A stretch of DNA of 64,000 bases, taken from contig JAKLMB010000015.1 of assembly GCA_022813625.1 (NCBI GenBank), positions 620,001-684,000 on the forward strand, read 5' to 3'. Positions 58,524 through 64,000 of this stretch are shown here, piece by piece (the first letter of the stretch is position 1; the number at the start of each line of letters is the position of its first letter). Origin of the DNA: Aaosphaeria pasadenensis (Eukaryota; Ascomycota; Dothideomycetes; Pleosporales). A program made the position numbers and the translations under genes. Below the pieces are notes generated by a model, which was not told the DNA's origin, searched no databases, and saw only the letters and a list, made by a program, of their open reading frames with translations.

Positions 58524-59546
58524 ATGATGCTTTCGACTATATCACATTCCATGTCGCCGTCCTACCCGTCACCTCATGACCCCCCACCCAGCATGACCAC
58601 CTCCCTCGCCTTATTACCCCAACGCCAGCCTGATTCTGCTGCCAGCAAAGTCAACCTTCCTCAACGACCTAGGCTCCAGATTGACACCCAGCAACTCTTC
58701 AAAAACCGCACTTTTGGCAAAGGTGGTTCAACAAGTCTGCGCCTGGATACGTTGAGTGCAGCCTCTCCTACCGTCCGAAACACTTTTTCGAATGCCTACG
58801 AGGCGCCTACATCTGCTGCGCCAACCCTCGACCGACCCTCCAAACCGCGACTAGGTCTATCAATCGACAGTTCAGTCACAAAACCTCTGGAATCCAACTC
58901 AAATCCACCTAGCTCCATCACACCGAACTCTGCTTCCACGTTCTCCTCTGTCCTGACTTCTGCATCTTCGAATGCGTCAGCCACCATCACAATTCCATAT
59001 AAGCAACCTCACAACCTCGCCTCGATTCTCAGCAACAGCCCTGCACGACAGTTGATTCCACGAAAGATGGCACCGGCACGCCCACTCTTCCCTGCGGAAA
59101 AGAAGGTCTCTTTCCGAACGCCACTAGAGGAAGAAATCAAGACTACGAAGTACACTCTCGCGCATTCAGACCTCGAATCTTCAATCAGCTCCAACTCGAC
59201 CATCTCAAGCATTGAGACGGCAACCTCCAGTTCCGACTCCTCGTCCGCGTCCCTTTCCATTCAAACCACCTCGTCCTCAGAAGCCTCCTCATCCGCTGCT
59301 TCTTCACCTCCACGTGGACAAGATGCACGATTTTCTTCTCTTGAAACATCCCCACGATTGGGAGGACCTCGCACAGGTGACAAGCGGGACTCATCCGACT
59401 CTGACAGCGATTCATGCCCAGAGACTCCGGTGGCCGGACGAAGGAAGCGCAGGCGCGACTGGAGGTGGACGCTGGGCCCGCTGCCGTCCAGTTCCGACAA
59501 GTCAACATCAACAAGCGACGCGACCACGAGCGACGACAGCAGTTAA
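58524..59546 (+). CDS. Ser-rich protein with a KVSF motif
   Basis: 340 residues, single exon. Two ATGs are adjacent at the start (MMLSTISHSMSPSY). Mostly Ser/Thr/Pro-rich and disordered. A conserved-looking island around residues 184-210 reads RPLFPAEKKVSFRTPLEEEI followed by KTTKYTLAHSDLES; KVSF fits the RVxF docking motif for protein phosphatase 1. A basic RRKRRRDW segment lies near 310, a possible nuclear localisation signal. The rest of the C-terminus is Ser/Asp-rich. A fungal disordered-regulator-like protein; function unknown. Confidence 0.75.
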   Translation: MMLSTISHSMSPSYPSPHDPPPSMTTSLALLPQRQPDSAASKVNLPQRPRLQIDTQQLFKNRTFGKGGSTSLRLDTLSAASPTVRNTFSNAYEAPTSAAPTLDRPSKPRLGLSIDSSVTKPLESNSNPPSSITPNSASTFSSVLTSASSNASATITIPYKQPHNLASILSNSPARQLIPRKMAPARPLFPAEKKVSFRTPLEEEIKTTKYTLAHSDLESSISSNSTISSIETATSSSDSSSASLSIQTTSSSEASSSAASSPPRGQDARFSSLETSPRLGGPRTGDKRDSSDSDSDSCPETPVAGRRKRRRDWRWTLGPLPSSSDKSTSTSDATTSDDSS

Positions 59547-62500
59547 TTAATTTAATCAATCAACATTTCAAGGCAAGGCGTTCAGCAACAGGAACTAGAT
59601 AATGCACAAGCACACATTGGCGGCATCGGATGGGCAGGATGGAGAGCATTTCACGATAACGGCGTTTTTTTTAGCAAACAGAGCATTTTACTGGTGTTGT
59701 CGCATTTTATGATACCAAAGCATCAGAAAGGAGGGGTAACATTTTTTTCTATATAATCTCGACCACAATATACTATTGTACATACATACATACACATGAC
59801 TAGGTGGGGTATAGTTCCTTACAGACATGTGGCAATGAATGAAGCATAGCATATGCCATACACACAACTACAGAGTACACCACACATACAGTGCATACCT
59901 ACATACATACAATTCACGGAGATAACATGCACAGCGGGGTCGCAGATCAGTCCAAAAGGGGGGTACGTACCCTTCTCTACCACATACCCTTTCGTCGTCG
60001 AACAGTTAATGAAAAGAGGGACGGACAGGTGGTCACTCCCTCGCTCGCGATCGTCGCATTGCATGGTATCCGCACCGCACCGGACTAGAGCGTTTGCGCT
60101 GGGTTCAGTCGCATCTCCGCACCCGCACCGCACCGCACGCACGTACGTGCATAGCGGGCGACCTTTGACATGGTAATCTCCCGCATTAGACTGCTCTACA
60201 CACTTAATCAACAATAATCAATCCGCGAGAAGTAGAATTTTCATTTGCGTTGAATGGATGTGGGAATCTAACCGTAGATATACAGTACATATATGCGCCT
60301 ATATACATTCAACCAACCGTACGGAGTGCAGAGGGATATGGGGGGTTTTTCCCTGCTTTTGCGATCAGCGGAGGTGCCTACGGGCGGAATTGTTCCTGTT
60401 AGATCAGCTGGAATTGAGTGCGCGATGCCATGCTGTACGTAGGTGTATGTACCCGTAGAAAGTGACTTTCTGCGTGAATGAACAAGTTTGTACGTCTGCA
60501 TGGTGTAATTACTACACTTCGCATGAGTAGATATGCTTCTACTCTGTACGTAGTTAAAGTCACGATAGATCAATCCATTGTTCAATTCAACTTAATCAAT
60601 CAATCAATCAAGGCATCCTCACCTACCGGTAGATACCATACCATACCGCACTCGTAGCACAAATCCCCCAACGGACCCTGATCCTGTTAATTAGGTAGCG
60701 ATCGACCCATCCCACGGCCCTTCTTCTGTCACAACGACCGGCGATCCATTTCCCAGCCCGCCTAGTCCTCAGCCCATCCTCTTCAAGTCAAGCCCCGTCT
60801 CTCCAAAGTTCCTCTTTCGATTTGCCATGAGCTCCGCTTTGGGTACACACCCTCCGTCGCGCGAACCCATTTCCAGCGCCCCATGTGGTGTGGGATATCG
60901 GCACATCCCGTGGGCACCGCGCACACGCTCGCTGGGGGGCTGGCTGGCTGGCTGGATGGACCTGCTGGCTGGCTGCGCTGCTGCGTGATGATGCAGATGC
61001 GAATCGGTCGTCGGAGCTTAATCTGATTTATTATTTGCCTCATCTATCATCAAACGCACACGCGCACACAATCCACATCCCATCTAAACGAGATCGCGCC
61101 CACACTCCACACCCTGCGCATGCACGCCCTCACGGATGTAGAATAGAGGTGGGGATCAGAAACAGGTTTACAACATACCCACACACATGCGCTGCGTCGA
61201 ATCGAAAGGAGTGCGTTCAAGCGACCACTTGAGCCTCGCTCGCTTCACACCGCAGCGATAATGGTATGAAAGAGAGCTAGGCTTGCTGCACTATAGCATC
61301 ATAGTGGTTCTATTATAACACGGCGAGCAGGACGGGCGGGTGGAAATGCGCCTACAGTTCCCGCCTTCTTGAGCTGCAATTGCTATGCTATGCCATGACA
61401 TGCTTCAAGGTTGATCTGTCTATCACAAGCATGCGTTTCGACACTTCGGTACCGTAGATGCTGCTGAGTACATGATACATCCAATCCATAGTTACGTATA
61501 CTTATGGCCACCTGTTAAGTGGTGGCACCGAGCACCAGCATCAAGTTTCGCCTCCACAACCAAGCAGCACACGTAACATACGTACATACCGTACTAAACA
61601 CTAAACACACACGACGCAATTGCTATCCTGCGTCGCCCATTGCATGTTTGCGTTCACGATTCGAAAATAGCAACCTACCTCCTCGTACTCACCTTCCATC
61701 AGAGCCACAAATAGAGCAGCGGCATTAACACTCCCACACCCGATACCTCTCCTCCTCGTGTTCGCTCCGCTCCCCTCTCACCACGCACCACTTTAAATCA
61801 AAAATCAAAAATCAAAAGTAGAAACAAAAACCCACACATTTCGCAATTATATAACCCCGTGTAAGCAAGCAAAGCAACAGGCTTGTCTCTTTTTTGTTTG
61901 TCCGTTTTCCTCTTCGCTACACTTTCGCTACACCATTTGCGACGGCACTACACTACGCATCGTTAGCTTGCTCGTTTCCCCCTCCCCTCCCCTCCCCCTT
62001 CAAATGCGATTCAAGCAAGCCAGCCCAGCGAACGCCATGGTTTAGTTGAGGGTATACGTACCGAGGCACGATTGTCGGGGCTAGTTCGATGGGGGAAGGG
62101 AGAGGGGGGAAATACACGTGTACACACTGGGAGTTGGGTTACATATTTTTGTAAACGCGCGTTTCGAATGGCTTTGAGTGCTGCTGAAGTATTCGTAACA
62201 ACCTGTCTCGAGATGGAAATAGAGGGCTAGTGTGGTCTATTTTTGTCTTCACTTTTTTTTTGAGATTCGGTGAGTGAAATGGTACACGATATGCGTTGCC
62301 AATTGGCAACGAGCGTATGTTACGACTTGGTGTTGTCTATGAGATGAATGTTTGAGTGGAACAGGGACGCTTTTGGTGGTGATGGTGGTTAAGCAGCGTG
62401 ATCGTCTGCGGGTAGAGCTTGGTTGCTTGGTATTCCAGCTACTGAACGGCCTCGTACAGTTCGGATTCGTATCAACGGTCTAAGAGGGCAGCATTCGGTC

Positions 62501-64000
62501 CTTTCTGGTTAGCCGTTGTTACTTACTGTGCAATTGGAAATGTGAAGATCAATTGGACAGGTTTAAAGTATACATGGTGAGCAAATTCGAGAGATTACTT
62601 ATTGTTCTTGTTGTTTGATCTCGTTCAAAGCCCAATGAGGTCGACCATACACCATCAATGCCTCTGATGATTTTTTCATCAAGCCTTCAAATCTCTTCCC
62701 CCCTCTCTCGTGTTGATAATAAACTAAACACCAATAACTTCCCGTTTTTTCTCTTCTTGTCAAACAATTAAAAAGTCTATATAACGCCATCAGGTGGAAC
62801 CCCTCCAACCCCTTAAAATGACGAACCACCTCGTAGCATCTCACCACAACTGGCCAAACCCCCGAAGAAGTCTCGACTCTCCTAGTTTCCTACCTACAAT
62901 TCGAGCCTTTGACGTATCCCACCTACTAAACTAACACGCCCCGCTGAATTGGAAGCCTAGTGATGATAGAAGCAGTTACGCGGAGAACCATTCGTGATGG
63001 GGACGACGACGGTTTTCTTCCAAATACCACAGGTAATTAAACTAAGCTCCACCGCACGACGGACGACTATTTTAGGAAATGCTCATCCCCCCGCTTGGCC
63101 TTCTAGAACAGAACGCCAAGGGATAAGGTATGGCATATCGACCTATGGTATGGCGATCATGTTTTCTTTCTTTTCTGGTGGTGGACTTTGGTTATCGTGA
63201 TTACCTGCTTTGGGTACGAAGCTAAAAATGCGATAATGGCCCTCAATCGCCGATATCCTCCAGTTAGTTCCTCTTTCCTTTCTGACGAAGAAACACGATG
63301 GTTGAGAAATGTACATATATATCCACGTCGTGATTGGCGGATCTTGAAAATCCCCGCTTTGTAAGAATGAAGTTGAATGTGTAGTTAGCTACCTCGTATG
63401 TATACTACTGTACGTACATCTTGCTTAGCATACATCCTTTCTATGTAACCCTCACTTTCCCCTTCGTCTTCCCTCACCGCGTGGTTGATTCATAAGCATG
63501 CAGTATGCACCCTCATCCACGGCCAGCGTACGCGAGAGGATCGTAAGTCATGTAGTTACTGGAGAGAAAAACGAGCCTTCGTGCGTCTGGGATACGCTAG
63601 GGTAGCGAGGCATGTGTAGATGCAGAAGCGAACATGTACTTGTATACCTACCTGTCGTATTATACATGCCATGCCGCCTACAAAGCACGTCTGCTCCTGC
63701 CGCACTCGCTCCCGCTAACGAATACGTCCGTCGTCCCGTCGCTTGTGCCAGAGCCGAACGGTCCTAACGCAGGACGCCTGATGCTGTGGAAAAGCGAGCG
63801 CGGTTGGTTGTGTTTGTGGGTTAGGCGGTGGGAGTGACGTCTTGTATTGTATCTGTATTGTATGGTTGTGTACCCCAGGTTGGGATTCGCTTGTTTTGCT
63901 TCGATGGGGTTGTATATGGAGGGCACCGTTCTTGCTGCTATGAGAGGGGCTCGCGCCATCCGGTTGTCTTCGTTTTGGTTGGTGGGGTAGTGAGAGGGGG
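59547..64000. other. Gene-free right end, 4.45 kb
   Basis: No supportable gene on either strand. Low-complexity tracts (ggct repeats near 60937-60955, aaatc repeats near 61798, caat repeats near 60595). A minus-strand frame at 62599-62847 (82 codons) lacks any family sign. It may be upstream sequence of a gene beyond the window. Confidence 0.4.

Noticed and set aside
62599..62847. Minus-strand 82-codon frame
   Set aside because: No recognisable family, splice signals or composition bias.

Overview
The window is nuclear DNA of a filamentous ascomycete (Pezizomycotina). Genes carry short spliceosomal introns (about 50-240 bp, GT...AG), and the housekeeping proteins read as fungal orthologues (Sec31, Rpb3, Mge1, eS6, calcipressin, Cox12). 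The gene styles fit Leotiomycetes best, but that placement is impression, not proof. Most genes were spliced by hand, and the multi-exon models given here close in frame.

1-11.1 kb is the right-hand part of a secondary-metabolite cluster: a versicolorin/THN-type ketoreductase cut by the window edge, an AflR-type Zn2Cys6 activator, an AflJ/MdpA-type O-methyltransferase-like coactivator, a DMATS-type aromatic prenyltransferase, and a secreted FAD-linked (berberine-bridge type) oxidase. The last two are divergent and share a promoter that holds a perfect 14-bp palindrome. Together they suggest a prenylated aromatic polyketide (anthraquinone or xanthone type). The polyketide synthase is not in view and should lie to the left.

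12-25.6 kb is mostly housekeeping: mitochondrial uL30m, a small protein with an ADP-ribosyltransferase-like layout, eS6, calcipressin, Rpb3, Mge1, a mitochondrial PrpF-family isomerase, and a small basic protein. 25.6-36 kb is gene-poor: a Q/S-rich coiled-coil protein, a protein-kinase relic, an intronless 3-dehydroshikimate dehydratase, then 3.8 kb with no gene I can support.

36-49.3 kb holds a RasGEF with a degenerate small-GTPase domain in the same chain, a head-to-head pair of mitochondrial inner-membrane protein genes (Cox12 and an MLRQ/B12D-like protein), a short coiled-coil protein, a PPIE-like RRM protein and SEC31. 49.9-59.6 kb holds a membrane-anchored methyltransferase-like protein of about 974 residues, a DNA polymerase iota homologue and a serine-rich protein with a KVSF motif. 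59.6-64 kb has no supportable gene.

The most unusual feature is repeated use of tiny exons. A 6-nt exon supplies the catalytic Asp of the polymerase, a 3-nt exon is likely in COX12, and 13- and 16-nt exons occur in the MLRQ-like gene. The polymerase and COX12 micro-exons are multiples of three, so skipping them would leave an open frame.
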